Of a stretch of 64,000 nucleotides of DNA, positions 1 to 8,140 are shown in pieces. The notes below the pieces were generated by a model. That model made no database searches and was not told the origin of the DNA. It was given only the letters and a program-made list of their open reading frames with translations. This DNA comes from Pseudomonas piscis (lineage in GTDB: Bacteria; Pseudomonadota; Gammaproteobacteria; Pseudomonadales; Pseudomonadaceae), in NCBI RefSeq assembly GCF_009380155.1, contig NZ_WHUV01000003.1, positions 806,001-870,000 on the forward strand, read 5' to 3'. The first letter of the stretch is position 1. Every line of letters begins with the position of its first letter. Position numbers and translations under genes: made by a program.

Positions 1-406
1 AGTCGGGGTAGTGGTCGCTCCAGTAGAAGTGGCCGTACTGGATCGGCAACTCAGGGGCGACGGTGTGCCGGTCTCGCGCTGCATTGAACGGCGTGCGGTT
101 GTACAGCTCGCTGATCCAGTGGTAGGCGGCAGCGGCGGTGCCCAGGCCGGCGGCCCGGGCGTAATGGAACAGGCTGCGCTGGGTGGACAGGCGCGAGACC
201 TGGTTGTGCACGATGCCGCTGTCGATCGGCGGCACCCCGGTGAGGATGCATTCGTACAGCGGGCGGGACAGTGCCGGAAGCTCGCATTCCAGTTGGTACA
301 GCGCTGCGCGTCCTGCGCCGACATAGGCTTGAAGATGTCCCATGGCGTGGCGGGCGACCTGGTGATTGAGGCCGTCGAGCACGACAAGGATGACGTTGTG
401 TGACAT
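1..406 (-). CDS. Alkaline-phosphatase-superfamily phosphodiesterase, partial (C-terminus outside window)
   Basis: The first 135 codons of a gene read leftwards out of the window. The start is ATG at 406. The protein begins MSHNVILVVLDGLNHQVARH; an N-terminal hydrophobic strand ending in the first metal-binding Asp (VVLDGL) is typical of nucleotide pyrophosphatase/phosphodiesterases of the alkaline phosphatase superfamily. A conserved segment with LTGVPP and a nearby HNQVSR follows, as in type I phosphodiesterases. It lies downstream of a periplasmic binding-protein gene on the same strand, with a REP-type repeat between them. That suggests a role in hydrolysing a phosphorus compound taken up by the transporter (inference). 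The exact substrate cannot be read from this fragment. Confidence 0.7.
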   Translation of the reverse strand, partial: MSHNVILVVLDGLNHQVARHAMGHLQAYVGAGRAALYQLECELPALSRPLYECILTGVPPIDSGIVHNQVSRLSTQRSLFHYARAAGLGTAAAAYHWISELYNRTPFNAARDRHTVAPELPIQYGHFYWSDHYPD

Positions 407-438
407 GGGGCAAGGGCTCCGCAAGACCGAACAATCTC

Positions 439-525
439 GTAGGAGCGCAGCTTGCCCGCGATGGTATCGCTGCGATTTCAAGATAGGCCGCAGCGCCTGG
501 ATCGCGGGCAAGCCTCGCCCCTACG
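439..525. repeat. REP/REPIN-type inverted repeat pair
   Basis: Two imperfect inverted copies flank a central spacer. The left arm reads GTAGGAGCGCAGCTTGCCCG and the right arm, starting near 501, reads ATCGCGGGCAAGCCTCGCCC and ends in CTACGG. This is the familiar Pseudomonas REP layout, in which two opposed copies form a long hairpin between genes. It sits between the binding-protein gene and the phosphodiesterase gene and may stabilise or attenuate the transcript. Confidence 0.8.
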
Positions 526-534
526 GAAGCAGCA

Positions 535-1602
535 TTACTGCATGTTGATGATCACTTCTTCCTGCCACTTCTGCGGCAGGGCCTTGGAGGTCTTCTCCCA
601 GGCTTCGGCGTCCTTGATCGGCGTCACGTGCTTGTACTGCTCGTTGGGCAGCAGGTTGGCCTTGACGTCCGCCGGCAGGTTGACGTGCTCGGCACGGATT
701 GGGCGGGCATTGCCACGGGCCAGGTTGACCTGCCCGGCGTCGCTGAAGATGTACTCGCGGGTCAGCTTGGCCGCATTCGGGTGCTTGGCGTACTTGTTGA
801 TGATGGTGGTGTAGCCGGAGATCACCGAGCCGTCGGACGGGATCAGCACTTCGTAGTCGTCCTTGTTGACCATCTTGTTGCGGTAGCTCAGGCCGTTGAA
901 GTCCCAGACCACGCCGACTTCCACTTCACCCTTCTCCATGGTGGCGATGGTCGGGTTGGCCAGGGACAGGCGCCCCTGCTTGGCGATCTCGGCGAACATC
1001 AGCAGCGCCGGTTGGATGTTCTTCTCGTCGCCGCCCTTGGCGATGGCGGCGGCCAGGACGCCGTTGGCAGCCTGGGCGGCGGTGCTCACGTCACCGATGG
1101 ACACCTTGTACTTGCCCTTTTCCAGGTCGGCCCAGCTCTTGGGTGCTTCGGAACCGTGCAGCAGCTTCTTGTTGATGATGAAGGCGATGGTGCCGGTGTA
1201 GGCCAGGGCCCAGTTGCCGTCCTTGTCCTTGGCCCAGTCCGGGACCTGCGCCCAGGTGCTTGGCTTGTAGGGCTGGACCACGCCTTGCTTGACGGCGATC
1301 GGGCCGAACGCGGCGCCAACGTCGCCGATATCGGCGCTGGCATTGTCTTTCTCGGCGGCGAACTTGGCGATTTCCTGGGCCGAGCTCATGTCGGTGTCGA
1401 TGTGCTTGAGGCCGTAGGTCTTGGCCAGGTCTTCCCAGGTGCCTTTCCAGTTGGCCCAGTCATCGGGCATGCCGACGCTGTTGATGGCGCCTTCCGCCTT
1501 CGCAGCGGCTTCCAGGGTTTTCAAGTCGTTGTCAGCGGCCATGGCGGCGGTGCACATGGCGATGGTCGAACCTAACAGTGATGCCAGGAAAAGCTGTTTC
1601 AT
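535..1602 (-). CDS. ABC transporter periplasmic substrate-binding protein (Fe/phosphonate-type family)
   Basis: This 355-aa protein starts with a clear Sec signal peptide (MKQLFLASLLGSTIAMCTAA, probable cleavage after AMA near residue 22). The mature protein has the look of extracellular solute-binding proteins of the Fbp/2-aminoethylphosphonate/spermidine type, including the INKKLL segment and a C-terminal YIFSDAGQ region. A ribosome site (GGAGC) precedes the ATG. The divergent GntR/UTRA regulator and the downstream phosphatase-superfamily enzyme suggest a phosphonate or phosphate-ester substrate, but ligand identity is inference. No permease or ATPase gene is visible; they may lie beyond the left edge. 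Confidence 0.8.
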   Translation of the reverse strand: MKQLFLASLLGSTIAMCTAAMAADNDLKTLEAAAKAEGAINSVGMPDDWANWKGTWEDLAKTYGLKHIDTDMSSAQEIAKFAAEKDNASADIGDVGAAFGPIAVKQGVVQPYKPSTWAQVPDWAKDKDGNWALAYTGTIAFIINKKLLHGSEAPKSWADLEKGKYKVSIGDVSTAAQAANGVLAAAIAKGGDEKNIQPALLMFAEIAKQGRLSLANPTIATMEKGEVEVGVVWDFNGLSYRNKMVNKDDYEVLIPSDGSVISGYTTIINKYAKHPNAAKLTREYIFSDAGQVNLARGNARPIRAEHVNLPADVKANLLPNEQYKHVTPIKDAEAWEKTSKALPQKWQEEVIINMQ

Positions 1603-1659
1603 CCGAAGCTCCTTTGGGCGTGTTCCACGCTGCGTTGTGATCGACAGTCTTGCGGTGGA

Positions 1660-1673
1660 TTGGTCTAGGTCAG
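1660..1673. promoter_or_regulatory. Putative GntR/HutC-type operator, binding-protein side
   Basis: TTGGTCTAGGTCAG, about 58 bp upstream of the binding-protein start. It shares the TGGTCTAG core with the second site at 1938-1951 and fits the GTnTAnAC pattern known for HutC-subfamily GntR regulators with mismatches. Confidence 0.5.
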
Positions 1674-1937
1674 CAATACCTGAGCCAATCTAAGCCTGTT
1701 GGATGACACTTTTATGTCGATGCCTGCTGCGAACGCCTGGAACCAGGCGCAGGCTCGACACTGCGAACTAAGCGTAGACCACGGCAAAACTCCCGTTTTC
1801 AAAGGCCCTGGCGGGAAAGTTGCAGCTCTGGCCTGGGCCGTTCGCAAGCTTTGTCACATATCAGTCATCTGCGTTGCCTAGGCTTTGCAGTCAGGAGCAG
1901 GGGGCCGTACAGGTCGCTGCCAGGCACTGGGACGGTG

Positions 1938-1951
1938 CTGGTCTAGTCCAG
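1938..1951. promoter_or_regulatory. Putative GntR/HutC-type operator, regulator side
   Basis: CTGGTCTAGTCCAG is a near-perfect palindrome (CTGG-t-CTAG-t-CCAG) ending 13 bp before the regulator ATG. This is well placed for autorepression. Confidence 0.55.
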
Positions 1952-1964
1952 ATAGGTAACGTTG

Positions 1965-2678
1965 ATGCGTATAGAGGCAACCAAGGCGGTGACAGCCATC
2001 GGCCAGGTACTGCAAGAACAGATCGCCCATGGCTTGCTGGCACCGGGGAGCAAGCTGCCGGCCGAGCGCAAGCTCAGCGAGCTGTTCGCCACTACCCGGA
2101 TCACCGTGCGTGAGGCTCTGCTGCAACTGGAGGCCCAGGGACAGATCTACCGCGAGGAGCGTCGTGGCTGGTTCGTTTCGCCGCCGCGCCTGGCCTATAA
2201 CCTGATGCAGCGCAGCCATTTCCACGCCATGGTCAGCGCCCAGGGCCGGGTACCGTCCACCGAGGTGATTTGTGCACGTTTGCAACCGGCGTCGGCGGCG
2301 GTCTGCGCCTGGTTGCAACTCCCGGCCTTGTCCAGCGTGATCCAGATCTGTCGCGTGCGACGGATCGACGAGCGTCTGGTGCTGTATGTCGAGCATTACC
2401 TGAATCCGCAGTACTTCCCGAAGATCCTCGACCTGGATCTGAACCAGTCGATCACCGAGCTGTACGCCCGGCACTACGACCTGCACTACGGGCGGGTGCG
2501 TTTCGAGATCGTGCCCACTTCCCTGCCGCCGGAAGCGGCCGCGGCGCTCAAGGTCTCGGTGGGCAGCCCGGGACTGCGCATCGCCCGGGTCAACTACGAC
2601 CAGCATCAGCGGCTGATCGATTGCGACCTGGAGTTCTGGCGCCACGATGCGATCCACGTTGGTGTGGATGTGGCCTGA
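1965..2678 (+). CDS. GntR-family transcriptional regulator with UTRA ligand domain
   Basis: This 237-aa regulator has an N-terminal winged helix with the GntR signature (LAPGSKLPAERKLSELF, then TRITVREALLQLE, residues about 25-60). A C-terminal UTRA-type effector domain includes LYVEHYLNPQYFP and a terminal ECDLEFW-like stretch (actual IDCDLEFWRHD). ATG at 1965 is preferred over the TTG one codon earlier; the ribosome site is weak (AGGTAA). It diverges from the binding-protein gene and has a palindromic site just upstream of itself. It probably represses both genes until a ligand binds. It resembles the regulators of 2-aminoethylphosphonate uptake clusters, but that link is inference. Confidence 0.85.
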   Translation: MRIEATKAVTAIGQVLQEQIAHGLLAPGSKLPAERKLSELFATTRITVREALLQLEAQGQIYREERRGWFVSPPRLAYNLMQRSHFHAMVSAQGRVPSTEVICARLQPASAAVCAWLQLPALSSVIQICRVRRIDERLVLYVEHYLNPQYFPKILDLDLNQSITELYARHYDLHYGRVRFEIVPTSLPPEAAAALKVSVGSPGLRIARVNYDQHQRLIDCDLEFWRHDAIHVGVDVA

Positions 2679-2718
2679 GCCCGCTGCCTTCGCGCCAGCG
2701 GGCAGGGTTGGACAGCGC

Positions 2719-4065
2719 CTAGGGCTTGGCTCCGGCGAATAGATAGTCGGTGGTCAAGGACGCCAGGGTCCGCACGCCCACCACCAGCGCCGACTCGTCG
2801 ACGAAGAATCCCGGGTTGTGGTTCGGCGCGGCCTTGGCCATGTCCTGGTCCCGGGGCGTCACGCCGAGAAACACGAACAGTCCCGGCGCCTGCTTGGCAT
2901 AGAAGGAAAAGTCCTCCGCGCCGCCCACCAGCGGCCCTTGCACCACATCGTCCTTGGCCGCCCAGCGCAGGCTTGGCAGCATCTTCTCGGTCAGGGCCGG
3001 GTCGTTGATGGTCGGGTCGTACTTCTCGATGATGCTCACTTCGGCCTTGGCGCCGCCGCTCTCGGCGATCCGTTCCACGGTCTGGCGTACATCGCTGTGC
3101 AGTTTCTGGCGAATGCCATAGTCGTAGGAGCGGATGGTGCCGGTCATGTCCACCGATTCGGGAATGATGTTGTAGCGTGTGCCGCCGTTGATGGTGCCGA
3201 TGCTGACCACCGACGGGTACGACGAAATATCGGTACGGCGGCTGACCACGGTCTGCAGCCCGACGATGGCCTGGGCCCCGACGGTGATCGGGTCGATGCC
3301 GTCCCAGGGGCGGCCGGCGTGGGTCTGCTTGCCGAGGATGCGGATGCGCAGGTCGTCGGAGCTGGCCAGGGTCGGGCCCGGGCGATAGGCGATGCGCCCG
3401 GCGGGAATCCCGGCCCAGACATGCAGGCCGAACACCGCGTCCGGCTTGGGCGATTGCATCACGCCTTCCTGCACCATCATCTTCGCGCCCCAGACGTTCT
3501 TGCCGTCAGGAATGAAATCGCTCGGGCCTTCTTCGGCGGGCTGGAAATAGAACACCACGGTGCCTGGCAGGCGCTCGCGCATGTCGCTGAGGACTTTCGC
3601 CGTGCTCAGCAAGATTGCCGTGTGGGCGTCGTGGCCGCAGGCGTGCATGACGTCCACCTCCTTGTCCAGGTAGCGCCCCTTGGCCTTGGAGGCGAACGGC
3701 AGGTCCGCGACCTCCTTGACCGGCAGTGCGTCCATGTCGGCGCGCAAGGCCACGGTGGGGCCGGGCAGGCCACCCTTGAGCACCGCCACCACGCCGGTGC
3801 GGGCGACGCCCGTCCGGACTTCCAGGCCCAGGGCGCGCAACTGCGTGGCTACCAGCTCGGCAGTGCGGTGTTCGGTGTTGCCCAGTTCAGGGTGGGCATG
3901 GATATCGCGACGGGTTGCCAGCAGTGTCGGTTCCAGCGCCTTGGCCTGTTCGGCGATGTGCTTGCGGGCCTGCGCCATGGCGCTGTCGTCGGCGGCATGG
4001 ACGTAGTGGCCGGACAAGGCCAGGACACTGGCCAGGCAAGCGCTGGCGATAGTGGATAGCTGCAT
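2719..4065 (-). CDS. Exported M20-family amidohydrolase/peptidase
   Basis: This 448-aa enzyme starts at ATG 4065 after a strong AAGGAGAG ribosome site. The N-terminus is a Sec signal peptide ending VHAAD (near residue 25), so the enzyme is likely periplasmic. The M20D/amidohydrolase motifs are present: HAHPELG, the metal-binding MHACGHDAHTA, PAEEG, HVWAG and GGAEDFSFY near the C-terminus. The family hydrolyses N-acyl amino acids, indole-acetyl amino acids or p-aminobenzoyl-glutamate; the substrate here is unknown. The neighbouring GntR gene converges on it. The same reading frame stays open far upstream of the ATG, but that is a high-GC artefact. Confidence 0.88.
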   Translation of the reverse strand: MQLSTIASACLASVLALSGHYVHAADDSAMAQARKHIAEQAKALEPTLLATRRDIHAHPELGNTEHRTAELVATQLRALGLEVRTGVARTGVVAVLKGGLPGPTVALRADMDALPVKEVADLPFASKAKGRYLDKEVDVMHACGHDAHTAILLSTAKVLSDMRERLPGTVVFYFQPAEEGPSDFIPDGKNVWGAKMMVQEGVMQSPKPDAVFGLHVWAGIPAGRIAYRPGPTLASSDDLRIRILGKQTHAGRPWDGIDPITVGAQAIVGLQTVVSRRTDISSYPSVVSIGTINGGTRYNIIPESVDMTGTIRSYDYGIRQKLHSDVRQTVERIAESGGAKAEVSIIEKYDPTINDPALTEKMLPSLRWAAKDDVVQGPLVGGAEDFSFYAKQAPGLFVFLGVTPRDQDMAKAAPNHNPGFFVDESALVVGVRTLASLTTDYLFAGAKP

Positions 4066-4187
4066 GGGGACTCTCTCCTTGATTGTTGTTGTAGTACGGG
4101 GCTGCCAGGTCCCGTGGCGTGCTGTGCCGCCCTGTCTGGACCGCCTTGCCATGGAGCGCGCAGCCGTGCCCCGGCGTGCGGCTGGCC

Positions 4188-6347
4188 TTACGCCTCGGCC
4201 TGGGAGCCGCCCCCGGCGGTGACCACCTGGATGCTCATGCGCGGGGTCGCCAGGTCCAGCCCGGCCTCGTCGAGGTGGCGCTTGAGCGACAGATTGAAGG
4301 CCCGGGACACTTCCCATTGCTTGATCGGCGCGGTCTTGAAGCGGGCGCGGAGGATGGCGCTGCCGGATTCGAAGCTCTCCACCCCCTGGATCTCCAGGGG
4401 CGACCAGATATTGCGCCGCTGCAGCGGATCGCTGCGCATCTTCTGGCCGACATCGCGCATCAGCTTGATCGCATCGTCGATCTCCATGTTGTGGGGGATC
4501 GCCACGCGGAAGATGGCGTAGCCGAACTCCCGGGAGTAGTTCTTGATGCTCTTGATCTCGCTGAACGGAATGGTGTGGACGATGCCGTCTATGTCCCGCA
4601 GGCGCACGGTGCGGATGGTCAGGCCCTCGACGGTGCCCAGGTGGCCGCCGACATCCACGTAGTCGTCGATGGCCAGGGAGTCCTCGATGATGATGAACAG
4701 GCCGGTGATCAGGTCCGCCACCAGCGACTGAGCGCCGAAACCGATGGCCAGGCCGATCACACCGGCACCGGCCAGCAGCGGCGTGACATTCATGCCCATG
4801 TTGGCCAGGGCGACGATGGTGGCGATGATGAAGATCGCCACGAACAGCACGTTGCGGATCAACGGCATCATGGTCTGGGCGCGGGCATTGGCCAAGCCCT
4901 TGCGCGAGCGGGTCAGCGCGTGGTGCACGGCGGTGTCGCTGAGGATCCAGATCAGCCAGGCGAAGATCAGGGTGCCGCCGAGGCCGAACAGCTTGACGCT
5001 GACTTCGTGGCCGTCGCCTTCGGTGAAGCGGATCAGCGACATGCCCCAGACCCGCAAGCCCAGTTCGATGAATGCCAGCCACACGGCGAGGTGGGCCAGG
5101 GTGTAGAAGAACCCCTTTAGCCGCTCGGAATACAGCGCATGGCGCTTGTGCCCGCGGTGGGGGCGCTGGGCATGGCGGCGCACCAGGCCATTGATCACCA
5201 TGCACAGCACCAGCAGCACGGTGCATAGCAGCGACTGGCGCAGGGCGGTGCTGGTGTCGCCGGCGGAGACGAAGGTGGCGAACAGCGAGATGCCCACCAG
5301 CACCAGGGCAGGGAGGTACCAGAACGTACCGATGATCTCGATGGTGTCGCTCAAGGCCCGGCGCGTCAGGCGGCGCGCCAGGGGCTGGTTGCGGATCAGG
5401 TGGGCGATCGGCCGCCGGAAACGCAGGATGAACACCCCGGTGGACAGGGCGGCCATGACATTGGCGAAGGTCGCGGCGGTATGGGCCAGGTGCTGGCCGA
5501 GGCTGGCTACCATGCGCGGATCGCTCAGGGCCTCGCCGAAGGCGGCGAAGCTGCCGATCCACCACAGCGGCCGAAACGCCTGGCGCCGCAGGATATACAG
5601 GGCGCGATGGCGGTGGGGGCCGTCGAGCACCGAGAATGCCACCACGCAGATCGCCGAGAAGCAGGTGCCGACCACCAGGGCATAGGCCAGGACCATGGCC
5701 AGGTCCTTGCCCAGGGACGAGGGCAGGGAATAGGTCATGTACACGGTGATCAGCAGGGCGATCATCCAGGGGCCGAGCTTGCGCAAGGCGAAGCGCAAGA
5801 GGTCCCAGGTCTTGGGGTGCTGGGGCAGGTCCTCGGTAAGGCCGAAGCGCAGGCGCACGCGATGGCTGAGCCAGATCAGCGCCGCTGCCAGCAGGCTCCA
5901 GACCATGAGGATCAGGGCAAAAGCGAAGATGATCGGCAGCCACTGGCTGGCCGGCAGAACCAGGGCCGCCAGTTCCTGCTTGGCCAGCTCGAACTCGTCG
6001 GTCCAGCGGGTCGCGGGGCTGTCAGCGCCGGAAAACTGCTTCTCCAGGGTCGACAAGGTGCCGCCGATCAGCCCGAGCACGCCTTCCTCGGGGGTGGGCT
6101 GGGCTTTTTTCGTGGTGTCGCGCAGGCGCTTGAGGTCCGCCAGCAGCTTGGCCCGCTGCTGGTCGTTCTCCAGGGACTTGATCACTTGGTCCAGGGACTG
6201 CCCCAGGGGCTCCTCGGCTTGCGGCTGGGGCTTGGCCTGGTTGCCCAGCAGGCCAGGCAGGCCGACGGCCTGGGCGCTGTTGAGGGGCAGGAGGGTCAGC
6301 AGGCAGACGAGCACATAGCAGGGCAGGGCGAACAGACGAGCGAACAC
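4188..6347 (-). CDS. MscS-family mechanosensitive ion channel, large (YbiO/YbdG-like)
   Basis: This 719-aa inner-membrane channel has a signal-like N-terminus (cleavage near residue 27), a periplasmic domain to about residue 130, and then about ten membrane segments. The pore-forming MscS helix and beta domain lie near the C-terminus: GMNVTPLLAGAGVIGLAIGF, GAQSLVADLITG, then a beta domain with VEGLTIRTVRLRD and IPFSEI. Length fits the larger MscS paralogues such as YbiO. The protein would open under membrane tension to release solutes on hypo-osmotic shock. The last 100 residues form the cytoplasmic cage. It stands alone between the amidohydrolase and a small membrane gene. Confidence 0.9.
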   Translation of the reverse strand: MFARLFALPCYVLVCLLTLLPLNSAQAVGLPGLLGNQAKPQPQAEEPLGQSLDQVIKSLENDQQRAKLLADLKRLRDTTKKAQPTPEEGVLGLIGGTLSTLEKQFSGADSPATRWTDEFELAKQELAALVLPASQWLPIIFAFALILMVWSLLAAALIWLSHRVRLRFGLTEDLPQHPKTWDLLRFALRKLGPWMIALLITVYMTYSLPSSLGKDLAMVLAYALVVGTCFSAICVVAFSVLDGPHRHRALYILRRQAFRPLWWIGSFAAFGEALSDPRMVASLGQHLAHTAATFANVMAALSTGVFILRFRRPIAHLIRNQPLARRLTRRALSDTIEIIGTFWYLPALVLVGISLFATFVSAGDTSTALRQSLLCTVLLVLCMVINGLVRRHAQRPHRGHKRHALYSERLKGFFYTLAHLAVWLAFIELGLRVWGMSLIRFTEGDGHEVSVKLFGLGGTLIFAWLIWILSDTAVHHALTRSRKGLANARAQTMMPLIRNVLFVAIFIIATIVALANMGMNVTPLLAGAGVIGLAIGFGAQSLVADLITGLFIIIEDSLAIDDYVDVGGHLGTVEGLTIRTVRLRDIDGIVHTIPFSEIKSIKNYSREFGYAIFRVAIPHNMEIDDAIKLMRDVGQKMRSDPLQRRNIWSPLEIQGVESFESGSAILRARFKTAPIKQWEVSRAFNLSLKRHLDEAGLDLATPRMSIQVVTAGGGSQAEA

Positions 6348-6427
6348 TGGGCGGTCAACCTCGGACGTTTACGGTATCGACCGAGTGTACGAGGCCGCCA
6401 AATCCAATGCGAGGGCGAGCGGCGCTT

Positions 6428-6604
6428 TTATTCCGCGAGCTTGGCCAGGATCTTGTAGACCACGGTGCCGAGGATCAGCAGCATGCCGATCCACATGCTG
6501 AGCACGCCTAGGTTCTTGTCGCGGAAATTGAAGCCGATGGCCAGCAAGATCATGCCAATGAGGATCGGCACGAGCATGGCATGGAATGAAGACATCGAAA
6601 TCAT
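6428..6604 (-). CDS. Small integral membrane protein, 58 aa
   Basis: A short gene with a strong ribosome site (GAGGAGG, 8 nt before ATG 6604). It encodes two hydrophobic segments: an N-terminal half MLVPILIGMILLAIGFNF and a C-terminal half MWIGMLLILGTVVYKIL, separated by a short RDKN loop. It ends in TAA at 6428. A second in-frame ATG at 6595 lacks a good ribosome site. I do not recognise a named family. It probably sits in the inner membrane as a hairpin. Confidence 0.72.
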   Translation of the reverse strand: MISMSSFHAMLVPILIGMILLAIGFNFRDKNLGVLSMWIGMLLILGTVVYKILAKLAE

Positions 6605-6711
6605 GGCAATGGCCTCCTCAGAAGGAATGTTTATAAGTCTAGGTCGTTTTGTCGCGATTCGTAGTGATGTGCATCAGCGACCGGCGATCTGTCGCCGGTA
6701 CCGGGGCCGCG

Positions 6712-6739
6712 CTGGCGCAGGTGCGAGTGCCTGTGCCAG
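6712..6739. terminator. Stem-loop downstream of apeB
   Basis: CTGGCGCAGG and CCTGTGCCAG form a 10-bp stem (one mismatch/GU) 15 bp beyond the apeB stop. There is no T-run, so it may be a processing or pausing hairpin. A second small hairpin (ACCGGCG/CGCCGGT) lies just beside it. Confidence 0.4.
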
Positions 6740-6753
6740 CAGCGGTTGGTGGT

Positions 6754-8043
6754 TTACGGCAGCTCTTGGCTGGCGTAGAAGGCGCTCAGCACCTTGACCA
6801 GGTGGGCCAGGTCGTGGCTGCCGCACAGCTCGCGGATCGAGTGCATGGCGAAGGTCGGCAGGCCGATATCGACGGTGCGCACACCCAGGTGGCTGGCGGT
6901 GATCGGGCCGATGGTCGAGCCGCAGCCCATGTCGCTGCGCACCACGAAACTCTGCACCGGCACCTCTTCGGCCATGCACAGGTGACGGAAGAAACCGGCG
7001 GTTTCGCTGTTGGTGGCATAGCGCTGGTTGCTGTTGACCTTGATCACCGGGCCGGCGTTGAGCTTGGGGCCGTGATTGGCGTCGTGTTTGTCGGCGTAGT
7101 TGGGGTGGACCCCGTGGGCGTTGTCGGCGGAGACCAGAAGCGACTTCTGGATGGTGCGCACGAACTCGTCGCCCTCGGGCAGCAAGCGGCGCAGGGTCTG
7201 CTCGAGCATCGGGCCGTCGGCGCCGCAGGCCGAGCAGGAGCCGACTTCCTCATGGTCGTTGCACACCAGCACGCAGGTTTCGTCGCTATCGGCATTGAGC
7301 AGGGCCTGCAGGCCGGCGTAGCAGGACAGCAGGTTGTCCAGGCGCGCGCCGGCGATGAAGTCCTCGTGCAGGCCGATCACCGCCGCGCCCTGGGTATCGT
7401 AGAAGCTCAGCTCGTAGTCCAGCACTACGTCGGCGTTCAGGCCGTGTTCACGGGCCAGCTGGTCGGTCAGCACGGCACGGAAATCCACGCGCTCGTCGCC
7501 GGCGAACTGGGCGAGGATCGGTGGCAGTTCGTTCTGCGCGTTGATGGCCCAACCCTGGTTGGCTTCACGGTTGAGGTGGATGGCCAGGTTGGGAATGATC
7601 GCGATCGGCGCCTTGAAGTCGATCAGTTGGCTTTCCACCTTGCCATCGCGGCGGAAGGTCACTCGGCCGGCCAGGGACAGGTCGCGGTCGAACCAGGGGG
7701 CAAGCAATGCGCCGCCGTAGACTTCCACGCCCAGTTGCCAGAAGCCCTGGCGTTGCAGCTCTGGTTGGGGCTTGACCCGTAGGCACGGGCTGTCGGTATG
7801 GGCGCCGACCATGCGGATGCCGCCGTGCAGAGGGGAGTGCCGACCCAGCTTGATGGCGACGATGGAGGAATCGTTGCGCGTGACGTAGTAGCGACCATTG
7901 GCTTCGGTGGTCCACGGCTCGCGCTCGTCCAGGCGCTGGTAGCCTGCTGCTTCCAGGCGTTGAGCCAGGCTGGCAGTGGCATGGAAAGGGGTAGGGGAGG
8001 CCTTGAGGAAGTCGATCAGGCCTTGGTTCAGCTCTTCGCGCAT
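6754..8043 (-). CDS. apeB: M18-family aminopeptidase ApeB
   Basis: This 429-aa cytosolic zinc aminopeptidase of the aspartyl-aminopeptidase (M18) family starts MREELNQGLIDFLKASPTPF. Hallmarks are the N-terminal SPTPFHA, GAHTDSPCLRVKP with a metal-binding His/Asp, CNDHEEVGS with the catalytic Glu, and the C-terminal DMGCGSTIGPITAS and AMHSIRELCG. It removes N-terminal residues from peptides. In PAO1 (from memory) apeB adjoins rluA and min; here a glycosyltransferase-like gene separates them. Confidence 0.93.
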   Translation of the reverse strand: MREELNQGLIDFLKASPTPFHATASLAQRLEAAGYQRLDEREPWTTEANGRYYVTRNDSSIVAIKLGRHSPLHGGIRMVGAHTDSPCLRVKPQPELQRQGFWQLGVEVYGGALLAPWFDRDLSLAGRVTFRRDGKVESQLIDFKAPIAIIPNLAIHLNREANQGWAINAQNELPPILAQFAGDERVDFRAVLTDQLAREHGLNADVVLDYELSFYDTQGAAVIGLHEDFIAGARLDNLLSCYAGLQALLNADSDETCVLVCNDHEEVGSCSACGADGPMLEQTLRRLLPEGDEFVRTIQKSLLVSADNAHGVHPNYADKHDANHGPKLNAGPVIKVNSNQRYATNSETAGFFRHLCMAEEVPVQSFVVRSDMGCGSTIGPITASHLGVRTVDIGLPTFAMHSIRELCGSHDLAHLVKVLSAFYASQELP

Positions 8044-8093
8044 AAGTAGCTCCAGACAGCAGTGGCGCGAGTTTAACGTATTGGGCAGGGCCT

Positions 8094-8122
8094 ATGGGCA
8101 AGAGCATGCGGTGCTTGCCCAT
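8094..8122. terminator. Stem-loop between apeB and the glycosyltransferase-like gene
   Basis: ATGGGCAAG and CTTGCCCAT form a perfect 9-bp stem around an 11-nt loop, just past the stop of the leftward glycosyltransferase-like gene. No clear T-run follows. Confidence 0.45.
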
Positions 8123-8140
8123 CCTGTGGGTGAGGGAGCC

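Larger units (their letters stand above)
1603..1964. promoter_or_regulatory. Divergent control region between binding-protein and regulator genes
   Basis: A 362-bp stretch without a convincing gene. It must hold promoters for both divergent genes. It contains two TGGTCTAG-type sites (listed separately), one near each gene. The middle is otherwise featureless. Confidence 0.6.

Noticed and set aside
1878..2657. Leftward frame of 259 codons opposite the GntR regulator.
   Set aside because: Antisense shadow of the regulator; no family motifs and poor codon use. Similar shadows opposite most genes were ignored for the same reason.
2719..5943. A single leftward protein of 1074 codons covering the M20 amidohydrolase and part of the channel gene.
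   Set aside because: Only the M20 part has a ribosome site and a signal peptide; upstream, the frame is an out-of-frame shadow of the MscS gene in high-GC DNA.
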